NCBI GenBank assembly: GCA_046349255.1
Contig: JAXMCR010000003.1
Span: 496,001 to 560,000, forward strand
Reading direction: 5' to 3'
Source: DAIODI01 sp046349255
GTDB taxonomy: Bacteria; Pseudomonadota; Alphaproteobacteria; Rhizobiales; Aestuariivirgaceae
DNA length: 64,000 nt
Shown: positions 27,183 to 38,051 of the stretch, one piece after another
Layout: every line of letters starts with the position of its first letter
How positions within the stretch are numbered: position 1 is the stretch's first letter
Notes under the pieces: model-generated
Told to the model about the DNA's origin: nothing
The model's database searches: none
The model's input: the letters and a program-made list of their open reading frames with translations, nothing else
Program-made: the position numbers and the translations under genes

Positions 27183-27491
27183 ATGCAAAGGCAGAACATC
27201 CGCATCCGGCTCAAGGCGTTCGATCACCGCGTGCTCGACACCTCGACCCGCGAGATCGTGAACACGGCGCGCCGCACCGGCGCGCAGGTGCGCGGTCCCG
27301 TGCCGCTGCCGACGCGGATCGAGCGGTTCACGGTGAACCGGTCGCCCCACGTCGACAAGAAGAGCCGCGAGCAGTTCGAGATCCGGACCCATCGCCGTCT
27401 TCTCGATATCGTTGACCCGACCCCGCAGACGGTGGACGCGCTGATGAAGCTCGACCTCGCTGCCGGCGTCGACGTCGAAATCAAGCTCTGA
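27183..27491 (+). CDS. rpsJ: 30S ribosomal protein S10
   Basis: 102 residues (IRIRLKAFDHRVLDTSTREI, VRGPVPLPTRIERFTVNRSP). Besides its place in the 30S head it serves as NusE, the partner of NusG and NusB. First gene of the S10 operon; a GC-rich inverted repeat lies in the 57-base gap after tuf. Confidence 0.97.
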   Translation: MQRQNIRIRLKAFDHRVLDTSTREIVNTARRTGAQVRGPVPLPTRIERFTVNRSPHVDKKSREQFEIRTHRRLLDIVDPTPQTVDALMKLDLAAGVDVEIKL

Positions 27492-27513
27492 GCGGGCTGA
27501 AAGGAGCATGATG

Positions 27514-28224
27514 ATGCGTTCTGGTGTCATCGCGCAGAAGCTGGGCATGACCAGGCTGTTCACCGACGAGGGTGAGCACATCCCGGTGACCGTGCTGAAG
27601 CTCGACAACTGCCAGGTGCTTGGCCACAAGACGGCCGACAAGCACGGCTACACCGCCGTGCAGCTCGGAACCGGCAAGGCCAAGATCAGCCGGCTCACCA
27701 AGGCCGAGCGCGGCAACTTCGCCGTCGCGAAGGTCGAGCCGAAGCGCAAGGTGGCGGAGTTCCGGGTCACCCCGGAAAACCTCATCGCCGTCGGCGCCGA
27801 GATCATGGCGGACCACTTCGTCGCCGGCCAGTACGTCGACGTGTCGGGCACGACCATCGGCAAGGGCTTCCAGGGCGTCATGAAGCGCTGGAACTTCGGC
27901 GGCCTGCGCGCCTCGCACGGCGTGTCGATCAGCCACCGCTCGCATGGTTCGACCGGCCAGCGCCAGGACCCCGGCAAGGTGTTCAAGGGCAAGAAGATGG
28001 CCGGCCATCTCGGCGTCGAGAACGTCACCACCCAGAACATCGAGGTGGTGAAGACCGACCCTGACCGCGGCCTCATCCTGGTGCGCGGCGCGGTGCCGGG
28101 CGCCAAGGGCGGCTGGGTGTACCTGCGCGACGCCGTGAAGCGGAAGCTGCCGGCCGGCGCGCCCGTGCCGGGCAAGTTCCGTCTGCCGGAAGCGGCAGCG
28201 GCGCCCGAGGCGGCCAAGGCCTGA
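27514..28224 (+). CDS. rplC: 50S ribosomal protein L3
   Basis: 236 residues if the third of three consecutive ATG codons (27508, 27511, 27514) is used. AAGGAG at 27501-27506 is only one base from the first ATG but seven from the third, so 27514 is favoured. The conserved KGFQGVMKRWNFGG and RQDPGKVFKGKKMAGHLG segments reach toward the peptidyl-transferase centre; the Gln in SHRSHGSTGQRQDPG is the site methylated by PrmB. Confidence 0.96.
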   Translation: MRSGVIAQKLGMTRLFTDEGEHIPVTVLKLDNCQVLGHKTADKHGYTAVQLGTGKAKISRLTKAERGNFAVAKVEPKRKVAEFRVTPENLIAVGAEIMADHFVAGQYVDVSGTTIGKGFQGVMKRWNFGGLRASHGVSISHRSHGSTGQRQDPGKVFKGKKMAGHLGVENVTTQNIEVVKTDPDRGLILVRGAVPGAKGGWVYLRDAVKRKLPAGAPVPGKFRLPEAAAAPEAAKA

Positions 28225-28237
28225 GAGGATTGAGACG

Positions 28238-28858
28238 ATGAAAGCGGACGTACATACGCTCAACGCGGCCACCGCCGGCACGATCGACCTCTCGGATGCG
28301 ATCTTCGGTCTCGAGCCGCGCGAGGACATCCTGCACCGCATGGTGACGTGGCAGCTCGCCAAGCGTCAGGCCGGCACGCACAAGGCCCAGACGCGCGGCG
28401 AGGTGAACCGCACCGGCAAGAAGCTCGGCAACCAGAAGGGTTCGGGCGGCGCCCGCCACGGCTCGCGCCGGGCCGGCATCTTCGTCGGTGGCGGCAAGGC
28501 CTTCGGTCCGCGCCCGCGCAGCCACGCGATCGACATGCCGAAGAAGGTGCGCGCGCTCGCCCTCAAGCTTGCGCTCTCGGCCAAGGCCAAGGCGTCGGAG
28601 CTCGTGGTGATCGAGAACGCGGTCGCGGCCGAGGCCAAGACCAAGGCGCTCAAGGCGCAGCTGGCAAAGCTCGGCCTCGACAACGCGCTGATCATCGACG
28701 GCGCCGAGCTCAACCAGAATTTCGCGCTGGCCGCGCGCAGCATCGTCGACGTCGACGTGCTCCCGGTCCAGGGCATCAACGTCTACGACATTCTCCGCCG
28801 GCGCAAACTGGTCCTGACCAAGGCCGCCGTCGAGGCGCTGGAGGCGCGGTTCAAATGA
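28238..28858 (+). CDS. rplD: 50S ribosomal protein L4
   Basis: 206 residues. The long loop KAQTRGEVNRTGKK...GSGGARHGSRRA lines the exit tunnel. In E. coli L4 represses the S10 operon; no equivalent leader is obvious before rpsJ here. The stop overlaps the rplW start (ATGA). Confidence 0.97.
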   Translation: MKADVHTLNAATAGTIDLSDAIFGLEPREDILHRMVTWQLAKRQAGTHKAQTRGEVNRTGKKLGNQKGSGGARHGSRRAGIFVGGGKAFGPRPRSHAIDMPKKVRALALKLALSAKAKASELVVIENAVAAEAKTKALKAQLAKLGLDNALIIDGAELNQNFALAARSIVDVDVLPVQGINVYDILRRRKLVLTKAAVEALEARFK

Positions 28859-29148
28859 AGACGGTCGAGTTCTACGATATCATCCGCTCGCCGGCGATCA
28901 CCGAGAAGGCGACGATGTGCGCCGAGAACAACCAGGTGGTCTTCAACGTGGCGCGCACCGCCACGAAGCCGGAGATCAAGGCGGCGGTCGAGGGCCTGTT
29001 CAAGGTCAAGGTGAAGTCGGTCAACACGCTCGTCCGCAAGGGCAAGCTGAAGCGGTTCCGCGGCCGGCTCGGTACCCAGGGCGACGTCAAGAAGGCGGTC
29101 GTGACCCTCGAGCAGGGTCACTCCATCGACGTCACGACGGGTCTCTGA
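28855..29148 (+). CDS. rplW: 50S ribosomal protein L23
   Basis: 97 residues from ATG 28855, overlapping the rplD stop by 4 bases. Conserved elements include IIRSPAITEKAT and VFNVARTATKPEIKAAVE. L23 sits at the tunnel exit and docks SRP and trigger factor. Confidence 0.97.
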   Translation: MKTVEFYDIIRSPAITEKATMCAENNQVVFNVARTATKPEIKAAVEGLFKVKVKSVNTLVRKGKLKRFRGRLGTQGDVKKAVVTLEQGHSIDVTTGL

Positions 29149-29173
29149 GGCGGCGGGACGGGAGAGCAAGGTC

Positions 29174-29995
29174 ATGGCACTGAAGACATTCAAGCCGACG
29201 TCCGCCGGGCAGCGTCACGTGGTCATCGTCGACCGCGACGGCCTGTGGCGCGGCAAGCCGGTGAAGAGCCTCACCGAGGGTCTGTCCAAGTCGGGCGGTC
29301 GCGGCTCGGACGGGCGCATCAACTCGCGTCACCGCGGCGGCGGCCACAAGCGGACGTACCGCGTGGTCGACTTCAAGCGCCGCAAGTTCGACGTGCCGGC
29401 GACGGTCGAGCGCCTCGAGTATGATCCGAACCGCACGGCCTACATCGCGCTGATCAAGTACGCCGACGGGGAGATGGCCTACATCCTCGCCCCGCAGCGC
29501 CTGAAGGCGGGCGACACCGTGGTGTCGGGGCAGAGCGTCGACGTGAAGCCCGGCAACGCGATGCCGATGGGCAACATGCCGGTCGGCACGATCGTGCACA
29601 ACATCGAGCTCAAGGCCGGCAAGGGCGGGCAGCTTGCACGCTCGGCCGGTTCCTACGCGCAGCTCGCCGGCCGCGACCAGGGCTACGTCATCCTGAAGCT
29701 CAAGTCGGGCGAGACCCGGCTCGTCCACGCCGACTGCATGGCGACGATCGGCGCGGTGTCGAACCCCGACCACCTCAACGAGGTGACGGGCAAGGCGGGC
29801 CGCGCCCGCTGGAAGGGCGTCCGCCCGCAGACCCGCGGCATCGCCATGAACCCGATCGATCACCCGAACGGCGGTCGTACCAACGGCGGCAAGCACTGGG
29901 CCACGCCCTGGGGCAAGCCGACCAAGGGCAACAAGACGCGGCGCAACAAGGCGACGACGAAGTTCATCGTCCGCTCGCGCCACGTGAAGAAGTAA
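29174..29995 (+). CDS. rplB: 50S ribosomal protein L2
   Basis: 273 residues with the GRDNRGRITTRHRGGGHK-type segment (here GRGSDGRINSRHRGGGHKR) and the C-terminal PIDHPNGGRTNGGKHWATPW loop containing the His near the peptidyl-transferase centre. Confidence 0.98.
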   Translation: MALKTFKPTSAGQRHVVIVDRDGLWRGKPVKSLTEGLSKSGGRGSDGRINSRHRGGGHKRTYRVVDFKRRKFDVPATVERLEYDPNRTAYIALIKYADGEMAYILAPQRLKAGDTVVSGQSVDVKPGNAMPMGNMPVGTIVHNIELKAGKGGQLARSAGSYAQLAGRDQGYVILKLKSGETRLVHADCMATIGAVSNPDHLNEVTGKAGRARWKGVRPQTRGIAMNPIDHPNGGRTNGGKHWATPWGKPTKGNKTRRNKATTKFIVRSRHVKK

Positions 29996-30008
29996 GAGGA
30001 AAAGACCC

Positions 30009-30284
30009 GTGTCCCGCTCCCTCTGGAAAGGCCCGTTCGTCGACGGCTATCTCCTGAAGAAGGCCGAGACGGCCCGCTCGTCCGGCCGCAACCAGGTCAT
30101 CAAGACCTGGTCCCGCCGCTCGACCATCCTGCCGCAGTTCGTCGGCCTGACGTTCGGCGTCCACAACGGCAACAAGCACGTCCCGGTCCTCGTCAGCGAG
30201 GACATGGTCGGCCACAAGCTCGGCGAGTTCGCTCCGACCCGCACGTTCCACGGCCACGGCGCCGACAAGAAGGTGAAGAAGTAA
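30009..30284 (+). CDS. rpsS: 30S ribosomal protein S19
   Basis: 91 residues from GTG 30009. SLWKGPFVDGYL and the C-terminal FAPTRTFHGHGADKK are typical. Binds 16S rRNA in the head near S13. Confidence 0.97.
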   Translation: MSRSLWKGPFVDGYLLKKAETARSSGRNQVIKTWSRRSTILPQFVGLTFGVHNGNKHVPVLVSEDMVGHKLGEFAPTRTFHGHGADKKVKK

Positions 30285-30288
30285 CGCC

Positions 30289-30668
30289 ATGAGCAAAGCC
30301 AAGACCAAGAGGGCTCTTGCCGACACCGAGGCGCGCGCGATGACGCGGCTGCTTCGCGTGAGCCCGCGCAAGCTGAACGAGGTGGCGTCGATCATCCGCG
30401 GCAAGAAGGTGGACACGGCGCTCGCCACGCTCCAGTTCTCGCGTCGCCGCATCGCCCAGGACGTCAAGAAGACGCTCGAGTCGGCGATCGCCAACGCCGA
30501 GAACAACCACGACCTCGACATCAACGCGCTGATCGTGGCGGAAGCGTTCGTGGGCAAGAACATGGTCATGAAGCGCTGGTCGCCCCGCGCCCGCGGCCGC
30601 GTCGGCCGGATCGAGAAGTTCTTCAGTCAGCTGACGATTGTCGTGCGCCAGGTCGAGGAGGCCGCCTG

Positions 30669-30669
<1 letters not shown>
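30289..30669 (+). CDS. rplV: 50S ribosomal protein L22
   Basis: 126 residues. The extended beta-hairpin MKRWSPRARGRVGRI lines the exit tunnel and is the site of macrolide-resistance changes in other bacteria. The stop overlaps the rpsC start (TGATG). Confidence 0.97.
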
Positions 30670-31379
<710 letters not shown>

Positions 31380-31404
31380 GGCATAAAGAACAGGACGAAC
31401 GACC

Positions 31405-31821
31405 ATGCTGCAACCGAAACGGACGAAGTTCCGCAAGCAGTTCAAGGGGCGCATCAAGGGCGCCTCGAAGGGCGGGACGGAGCTCAACTTCGGCGCCTTC
31501 GGACTGAAGGCGGTCGAGCCCGACCGCGTCACCGCCCGCCAGATCGAGGCCGCGCGCCGCGCGATGACCCGCCACATGAAGCGTGCGGGGCGCGTGTGGA
31601 TCCGCGTATTCCCGGACGTGCCGGTGTCGAAGAAGCCGACCGAAGTGCGCATGGGCTCCGGCAAGGGGTCCGTCGAGTACTGGGCCGCCCGCGTCGCGCC
31701 GGGCCGCATCCTGTTCGAGATCGACGGCGTGTCGCGCCAGATCGCGCAGGAAGCGATGGCGCTCGCCGCGGCGAAGCTGCCGATCAAGACGCGCTTCATC
31801 GCGCGCCTCGGCGAAGAGTGA
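31405..31821 (+). CDS. rplP: 50S ribosomal protein L16
   Basis: 138 residues. Conserved RRAMTRHMKRAGRVWIRVFP, and the EVRMGSGKGSVEYWAARV loop near the A site. The Arg in the MGSGKG region corresponds to the RoxA-hydroxylated area in E. coli. Confidence 0.97.
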   Translation: MLQPKRTKFRKQFKGRIKGASKGGTELNFGAFGLKAVEPDRVTARQIEAARRAMTRHMKRAGRVWIRVFPDVPVSKKPTEVRMGSGKGSVEYWAARVAPGRILFEIDGVSRQIAQEAMALAAAKLPIKTRFIARLGEE

Positions 31822-31838
31822 GAGAGGACGAGACGACC

Positions 31839-32039
31839 ATGAAGCCACAGGACGTCCGTGCACTGAGCGACGACCAGCTCGCCGACGAGCTCGTCAAGCT
31901 GAAGAAGGAACAGTTCAACCTGCGCTTCCAGCGCGCGTCGGGGAAGGTCGAGAACACCTCCCGCGTGCGCCAGGTGCGGCGCGACATCGCCCGCATCCAG
32001 ACGGTGCAGGTCGAGCGCAAGTCGAAGCAGGCGAAGTGA
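31839..32039 (+). CDS. rpmC: 50S ribosomal protein L29
   Basis: 66 residues from ATG 31839, a two-helix protein (DDQLADELVKLKKEQFNLRF; RVRQVRRDIARIQTV). Sits by L23 at the tunnel exit. Standard place between rplP and rpsQ. Confidence 0.96.
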   Translation: MKPQDVRALSDDQLADELVKLKKEQFNLRFQRASGKVENTSRVRQVRRDIARIQTVQVERKSKQAK

Positions 32040-32049
32040 GGATCAGATA

Positions 32050-32298
32050 ATGCCGAAGCGCGTGCTGCAGGGTGTGGTTGTGAGCGACAAGAACGACAAG
32101 ACGATCGTCGTCCTCGTCGAGCGTCGGTTTACGCACCCGGTGATGAAGAAGACGGTTCGCCGCTCGAAGAAATACCAGGCTCACGACGAGCAGAACGTCG
32201 CCAAGGTCGGCGACGTGGTGCGCATCGAGGAGTGCCGGCCCATCTCCAAGAACAAGACGTGGATGTTCACGGAGAAGGTCGGGGCGGCTCAGGCCTGA
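32050..32298 (+). CDS. rpsQ: 30S ribosomal protein S17
   Basis: 82 residues, OB-fold with LQGVVVSDKNDKTIVVLVER and RIEECRPISKNKTW. Last gene of the S10 operon. Confidence 0.97.
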   Translation: MPKRVLQGVVVSDKNDKTIVVLVERRFTHPVMKKTVRRSKKYQAHDEQNVAKVGDVVRIEECRPISKNKTWMFTEKVGAAQA

Positions 32299-32347
32299 GG
32301 AAGCAGAAACAGTCGGACCAAAAGTCCGAAGTCAAACGGGTGATGCC

Positions 32348-32716
32348 ATGATTCAGGCAGAGACAAACCTCGACGTCGCCGACAACTCCGGCGCCCGCCG
32401 CGTCCAGTGCATCAAGGTGCTGGGCGGCGCCAAGCGCAAGTACGCGCACGTCGGCGACATCATTGTGGTGTCGATCAAGGAAGCCATTCCGCGCGGCCGC
32501 GTGAAGAAGGGCAACGTGATGAAGGCCGTGGTGGTGCGCACCGCCGCCAACATCCGCCGCCTCGACGGTTCGGTGATCCGCTTCGACCGCAACGCGGCGG
32601 TGCTGATCAACGCGCAGGGCGAGCCGATCGGCACCCGTATCTTCGGGCCGGTGCCGCGCGAGCTGCGCGCCCGCAACCACATGAAGATCATTTCGCTCGC
32701 GCCGGAGGTTCTGTGA
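32348..32716 (+). CDS. rplN: 50S ribosomal protein L14
   Basis: 122 residues, with NSGARRVQCIKVLGGAKRKYA and FGPVPRELRARNHMKIISLA. First gene of the spc operon; overlaps rplX by one base (TGATG). Confidence 0.98.
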   Translation: MIQAETNLDVADNSGARRVQCIKVLGGAKRKYAHVGDIIVVSIKEAIPRGRVKKGNVMKAVVVRTAANIRRLDGSVIRFDRNAAVLINAQGEPIGTRIFGPVPRELRARNHMKIISLAPEVL

Positions 32717-33033
32717 TGGCTGCGAAACTGAAGAAGGGCGACAAGGTCGTCGTCCTCACCGGCCGCGACAAGGGCAAGCAGGGCAGCATCCTCAAGGTGT
32801 TCCCCGACGAGAACCGCGCGATCGTGCAGGGCGTCAACGTGGTGCGCCGTCACCAGAAGCAGACGGCGGCACAGGAGGGCGGGATCGTGTCGAAGGAATC
32901 GACGATCCACGTCTCGAACCTGGCCCATGTCGATCCCAAGGACGGCAAGCCCACGCGCGTCGGCTTCAAGACGCTCGACAACGGCAAGAAGGTTCGGGTC
33001 GCCAAGCGGTCCGGGGAGGTCATCGATGGCTGA
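32716..33033 (+). CDS. rplX: 50S ribosomal protein L24
   Basis: 105 residues from ATG 32716, with a KOW motif (KKGDKVVVLTGRDKGKQGSI). An early assembly initiator on 23S rRNA. Its last codons overlap rplE by 8 bases. Confidence 0.97.
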   Translation: MAAKLKKGDKVVVLTGRDKGKQGSILKVFPDENRAIVQGVNVVRRHQKQTAAQEGGIVSKESTIHVSNLAHVDPKDGKPTRVGFKTLDNGKKVRVAKRSGEVIDG

Positions 33034-33607
33034 CGCATACACGCCGCGGCTGAAGCAGCACTACAACGACGCGGTGCGCCCGGCCCTCACCGAAAAGTTC
33101 GGCTACACCAACCCCATGCAGGTGCCGAAGATCGAGAAGATCGTGCTCAACATGGGCGTTGGCGAGGCGGTCGGCGACGGCAAGATCATCAACCAGGCGG
33201 TCGAGGAACTGACCAAGATCGCCGGTCAGAAGCCGGTCGTGACGCGCGCCCGCAAGTCGGTCGCGACGTTCAAGATCCGCGAGAACATGCCGATCGGCGC
33301 GAAGGTCACGCTGCGCAAGGCGCGCATGTACGAGTTCCTCGATCGCTTCATCAACATCGCGCTGCCGCGCGTGCGCGACTTCCGCGGCCTGCCGTCGACC
33401 TCGTTCGACGGCCGCGGCAACTACGCCACCGGGATCAAGGAGCACATCATCTTCCCGGAGATCGATTACGACAAGATCGACAAGGTGTGGGGCTTCGACG
33501 TGATCATCTGCACGACCGCCAAGACCGACGACGAGGCGCGCGCGCTGCTCGAGGCGTTCAATTTCCCGTTCCGCAAGCAGCCCCAGCGGCGCCAGCAGGC
33601 CGCCTGA
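33026..33607 (+). CDS. rplE: 50S ribosomal protein L5
   Basis: 193 residues from ATG 33026, with GGGGAGGT upstream inside rplX. Conserved VPKIEKIVLNMGVGEA and GLPSTSFDGRGNYATGIKEH. Binds 5S rRNA in the central protuberance. Confidence 0.97.
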   Translation: MADAYTPRLKQHYNDAVRPALTEKFGYTNPMQVPKIEKIVLNMGVGEAVGDGKIINQAVEELTKIAGQKPVVTRARKSVATFKIRENMPIGAKVTLRKARMYEFLDRFINIALPRVRDFRGLPSTSFDGRGNYATGIKEHIIFPEIDYDKIDKVWGFDVIICTTAKTDDEARALLEAFNFPFRKQPQRRQQAA

Positions 33608-33638
33608 GCGCCGGCACAGAGGACCTAGAGGAAGGCAC

Positions 33639-33944
33639 ATGGCCAAGAAGAGCTCGATCGAGACCAACAACCGCAGGCGCCGGATGGCGAAGAAGTACGC
33701 CGGCAAGCGCCAGCGGCTCAAGGCGGTCGCCACGGATCCGTCGGTCAGCATGGAAGAGCGGTTCTCCGCGCAGCTCAAGCTTGCGCAGCTTCCCCGCAAC
33801 TCCGCGCCGAACCGCATCCGCAACCGCTGCGAAGTGTCGGGCCGGTCGCGCGGGTTCTACCGCAAACTGAAGATGTCGCGCATCGCGCTGCGCGAGCTCG
33901 CCTCCCAGGGGCTGATCCCCGGCATGGTCAAGTCGAGCTGGTAA
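33639..33944 (+). CDS. rpsN: 30S ribosomal protein S14
   Basis: 101 residues, the long zinc-independent form: only one Cys is left in the NRIRNRCEVSGRSRGFYRKL region. Typical for proteobacteria. Confidence 0.97.
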   Translation: MAKKSSIETNNRRRRMAKKYAGKRQRLKAVATDPSVSMEERFSAQLKLAQLPRNSAPNRIRNRCEVSGRSRGFYRKLKMSRIALRELASQGLIPGMVKSSW

Positions 33945-33971
33945 GCAGGCACGGGCGAAGGAGACTTTGAG

Positions 33972-34370
33972 ATGACTGTGACTGACCCGATCGGCGACAT
34001 GCTGACCCGCATCCGGAACGCCCAGCAGCGCCGCAAGTCGAAGGTGACGACGCCGGCCTCGAAGCTGCGCGCCCGCGTGCTCGACGTTCTGCAGCAGGAA
34101 GGCTACATCCGCGGCTACGCGCAGGTCGACTACGGCAGCGGCCGCTCGGAGATCGAGATCGAGCTGAAGTACTTCGACGGCGAGCCGGTGATCCGCCAGA
34201 TCAACCGCGTCTCGAAGCCGGGCCGGCGCGTCTACGCGACGGTCGACACGCTGCCGACGGTCTTCAACGGCCTCGGCATCTCGATCCTGTCCACGCCGAA
34301 GGGTGTGCTCTCCGACAACGAGGCGCGCACCCAGAACGTGGGCGGCGAAGTGATTTGCACGGTGTTCTAA
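33972..34370 (+). CDS. rpsH: 30S ribosomal protein S8
   Basis: 132 residues with DPIGDMLTRIRNAQ at the N-terminus and GVLSDNEARTQNVGGEVICTVF at the C-terminus. In E. coli S8 represses the spc operon at a site in rplE. Confidence 0.97.
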   Translation: MTVTDPIGDMLTRIRNAQQRRKSKVTTPASKLRARVLDVLQQEGYIRGYAQVDYGSGRSEIEIELKYFDGEPVIRQINRVSKPGRRVYATVDTLPTVFNGLGISILSTPKGVLSDNEARTQNVGGEVICTVF

Positions 34371-34398
34371 GGGACGCCCGAAGGAAGGAATTGAGACC

Positions 34399-34932
34399 AT
34401 GTCACGCATCGGCAAGAAGCCCGTCCCGGTTCCGAAGGGCGTTACGGTTGCGGTCGACGGCAACACCGTGAAGGTGAAGGGCCCGAAGGGCGAGCTGCAG
34501 ACGAAGCTCGCCGACCTCGTGACCGTCAAGCTCGAGAACGAGGCCGTGTCGGTATCGCCGCGCGACGACTCGAAGCCGGCGCGCTCGCAGTGGGGCATGT
34601 CGCGCACGCTCGTCGCCAACATGATCCAGGGCGTCACGGCGGGCTTCAGCCGCACGCTCGAGATCACCGGCGTCGGCTACCGCGCCGCCGCGCAGGGCCA
34701 GAAGCTGAACCTGAACCTCGGCTACAGCCACGACGTGGTCTACGACGTGCCGAAGGGCATCACGGTGGCGACGCCGAAGCCGACCGAGATCGTCATCACC
34801 GGCATCGACAAGCAGGCCGTCGGCCAGGTCGCCGCCGAGATCCGCGCGTGGCGCGAGCCCGAGCCCTACAAGGGCAAGGGCGTGAAGTACCAGGGCGAAT
34901 ACATCTTCCGCAAGGAAGGCAAGAAGAAGTAA
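34399..34932 (+). CDS. rplF: 50S ribosomal protein L6
   Basis: 177 residues, two duplicated domains; SRIGKKPVPVPKGVTV at the start and PEPYKGKGVKYQGEYIFRKEGKK at the end. Near the sarcin-ricin loop. Confidence 0.97.
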   Translation: MSRIGKKPVPVPKGVTVAVDGNTVKVKGPKGELQTKLADLVTVKLENEAVSVSPRDDSKPARSQWGMSRTLVANMIQGVTAGFSRTLEITGVGYRAAAQGQKLNLNLGYSHDVVYDVPKGITVATPKPTEIVITGIDKQAVGQVAAEIRAWREPEPYKGKGVKYQGEYIFRKEGKKK

Positions 34933-34943
34933 CGGAGGCCGTC

Positions 34944-35303
34944 ATGGCTCAAGTCACGAAGCTCGATCGCCGCCGCGGCCGCGTCCGCAAGGTTCTGAAG
35001 GCGCGCACCAACACCCGTCCGCGGCTGTCGGTGTTCCGGTCGAACAAGTTCATCTACGCCCAGGTGATCGACGACGCCAAGGGCGTGACGGTCGCCGCCG
35101 CCTCCTCGCTCGAGAAGGACCTCAAGGGCGACAAGCCGGCCGCCGCCGACACGGCTGCCGCGACCGCGGTGGGCAAGCTGATCGCCGAGCGCGCGCTGAA
35201 GGCGGGCGTGAGCGAGGTGGTGTTCGACCGCGGCGGCTATCTCTATCACGGTCGCGTCAAGGCGCTGGCCGAGGGCGCCCGCGAAGGCGGCCTGAAGTTC
35301 TGA
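34944..35303 (+). CDS. rplR: 50S ribosomal protein L18
   Basis: 119 residues from ATG 34944 with ACGGAGG upstream. RPRLSVFRSNKFIYAQVIDD and VVFDRGGYLYHGRVKALAEG mark the 5S rRNA-binding fold. Confidence 0.97.
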   Translation: MAQVTKLDRRRGRVRKVLKARTNTRPRLSVFRSNKFIYAQVIDDAKGVTVAAASSLEKDLKGDKPAAADTAAATAVGKLIAERALKAGVSEVVFDRGGYLYHGRVKALAEGAREGGLKF

Positions 35304-35335
35304 TCGCACACACGGGTACGGATAAGGTTTGAAAG

Positions 35336-35896
35336 ATGGCTAGAGAGCGCGAAAGAGACCGGGGCGGCGATCGCGACGACCGCGATAACGAGTTCCTGGA
35401 CAAGCTCGTCCACATCAACCGCGTCGCCAAGGTGGTGAAGGGCGGCCGGCGGTTCGGCTTTGCCGCGCTCGTGGTCGTCGGCGACCAGAAGGGCCGCGTC
35501 GGCTTCGGCCACGGCAAGGCCCGCGAGGTGCCGGAGGCGATCCGCAAGGCCACCGACAGCGCCAAGCGCGCGCTGATCCGCGTGCCGCTGCGCGAGGGCC
35601 GCACGCTGCACCACGACGTGTTCGGCCGCCACGGCGCCGGCAAGGTCGTGCTGCGCTCGGCCCCGGCGGGCACCGGCATCATCGCCGGCGGCCCGATGCG
35701 CGCCGTGTTCGAGAGCCTCGGCATGCAGGACGTGGTGGCGAAGTCGATGGGGACCTCGAACCCCTACAACATGGTGCGCGCCACGTTCGACGCACTGAAG
35801 AAGGAAACCAGCCCCCGTTCGGTCGCGGCCCGCCGCGGCAAGAAGGTGAGCGACATCCTCGGCCGTCGCCGCGACGGCGAGGCGACCGCCGAGTAA
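35336..35896 (+). CDS. rpsE: 30S ribosomal protein S5
   Basis: 186 residues. A charged N-terminal extension (ARERERDRGGDRDDRDN) precedes the double-stranded-RNA-binding-like domain (VKGGRRFGFAALVVVGDQKG). S5 shapes decoding fidelity with S4 and S12. Confidence 0.97.
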   Translation: MARERERDRGGDRDDRDNEFLDKLVHINRVAKVVKGGRRFGFAALVVVGDQKGRVGFGHGKAREVPEAIRKATDSAKRALIRVPLREGRTLHHDVFGRHGAGKVVLRSAPAGTGIIAGGPMRAVFESLGMQDVVAKSMGTSNPYNMVRATFDALKKETSPRSVAARRGKKVSDILGRRRDGEATAE

Positions 35897-35923
35897 GGCG
35901 GAACGAGGATCCGGAGACGAGCC

Positions 35924-36130
35924 ATGGCCAAGACCGCCGCCAAGAAGAAGACGATCACCGTCGAGCAGATCCGCTCGCCCGCCCGGCGCAACGAGCGCCA
36001 GCAGGCAACGCTGGTCGGTCTCGGCCTCAGGAAGATGAACAGCCGTTCGACGCTCGAGGATACCCCGGCCGTGCGCGGCATGATGGCCAAGGTCGCGCAC
36101 CTGATCCGTGTTGTCGAAGCGGCCGAGTGA
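35924..36130 (+). CDS. rpmD: 50S ribosomal protein L30
   Basis: 68 residues; IRSPARRNERQQATLVGLGL and TPAVRGMMAKVAHLIRVVE are typical. Between rpsE and rplO as usual. Confidence 0.96.
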   Translation: MAKTAAKKKTITVEQIRSPARRNERQQATLVGLGLRKMNSRSTLEDTPAVRGMMAKVAHLIRVVEAAE

Positions 36131-36155
36131 CACCATATCGGGAAGCGACACAGTC

Positions 36156-36653
36156 ATGAAGCTCAACACCATCTCCGACAACGAAGGCGCCCGTCGCCCG
36201 CGCAAGCGGCTCGGCCGCGGCATCGGCTCCGGCCTCGGCAAGACCGCCGGGCGCGGCGGCAAGGGCCAGACGGCCCGTTCCGGCGGCGCCAAGGCGGGCT
36301 TCGAGGGCGGCCAGATGCCGATCTACCGGCGCCTGCCCAAGCGCGGCTTCAAGAAGCCGAACGCGCTGCACTACAACGAGGTGAACCTCGGTCGCCTGCA
36401 GCAGGCGATCGACGCGGGCAAGCTCGACGCGAAGAAGCCGATCGACGCTGCGGCGCTGCTCGCCGCGGGTCTCGTCGGCAAGCCGCGTGACGGCGTGCGC
36501 CTCCTCGGCAAGGGCGAACTCAAGGCCAAGGTCGACATCCACGTCGATCACGCCTCGAAGGCGGCGGCCGAGGCGGTCGCGAAGGCCGGCGGCAAGCTGA
36601 CGGTGCTGGCTCCGCCCAAGCCCGAGGCAAGCGAAGGGGCGGCAAAGGGCTGA
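36156..36653 (+). CDS. rplO: 50S ribosomal protein L15
   Basis: 165 residues from ATG 36156; an in-frame ATG at 36108 overlaps rpmD and adds a non-family start. The glycine- and arginine-rich N-terminus (RKRLGRGIGSGLGKTAGRGG) and the QMPIYRRLPKRGFK box are typical. Confidence 0.96.
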   Translation: MKLNTISDNEGARRPRKRLGRGIGSGLGKTAGRGGKGQTARSGGAKAGFEGGQMPIYRRLPKRGFKKPNALHYNEVNLGRLQQAIDAGKLDAKKPIDAAALLAAGLVGKPRDGVRLLGKGELKAKVDIHVDHASKAAAEAVAKAGGKLTVLAPPKPEASEGAAKG

Positions 36654-36719
36654 CGTCTGGGCGCGTCCGATCCGTCGGGCGCGCGCTGATCGTTCGAACG
36701 AGGTCCCCGGGAACACCAC

Positions 36720-38047
<1,328 letters not shown>

Positions 38048-38051
<4 letters not shown>
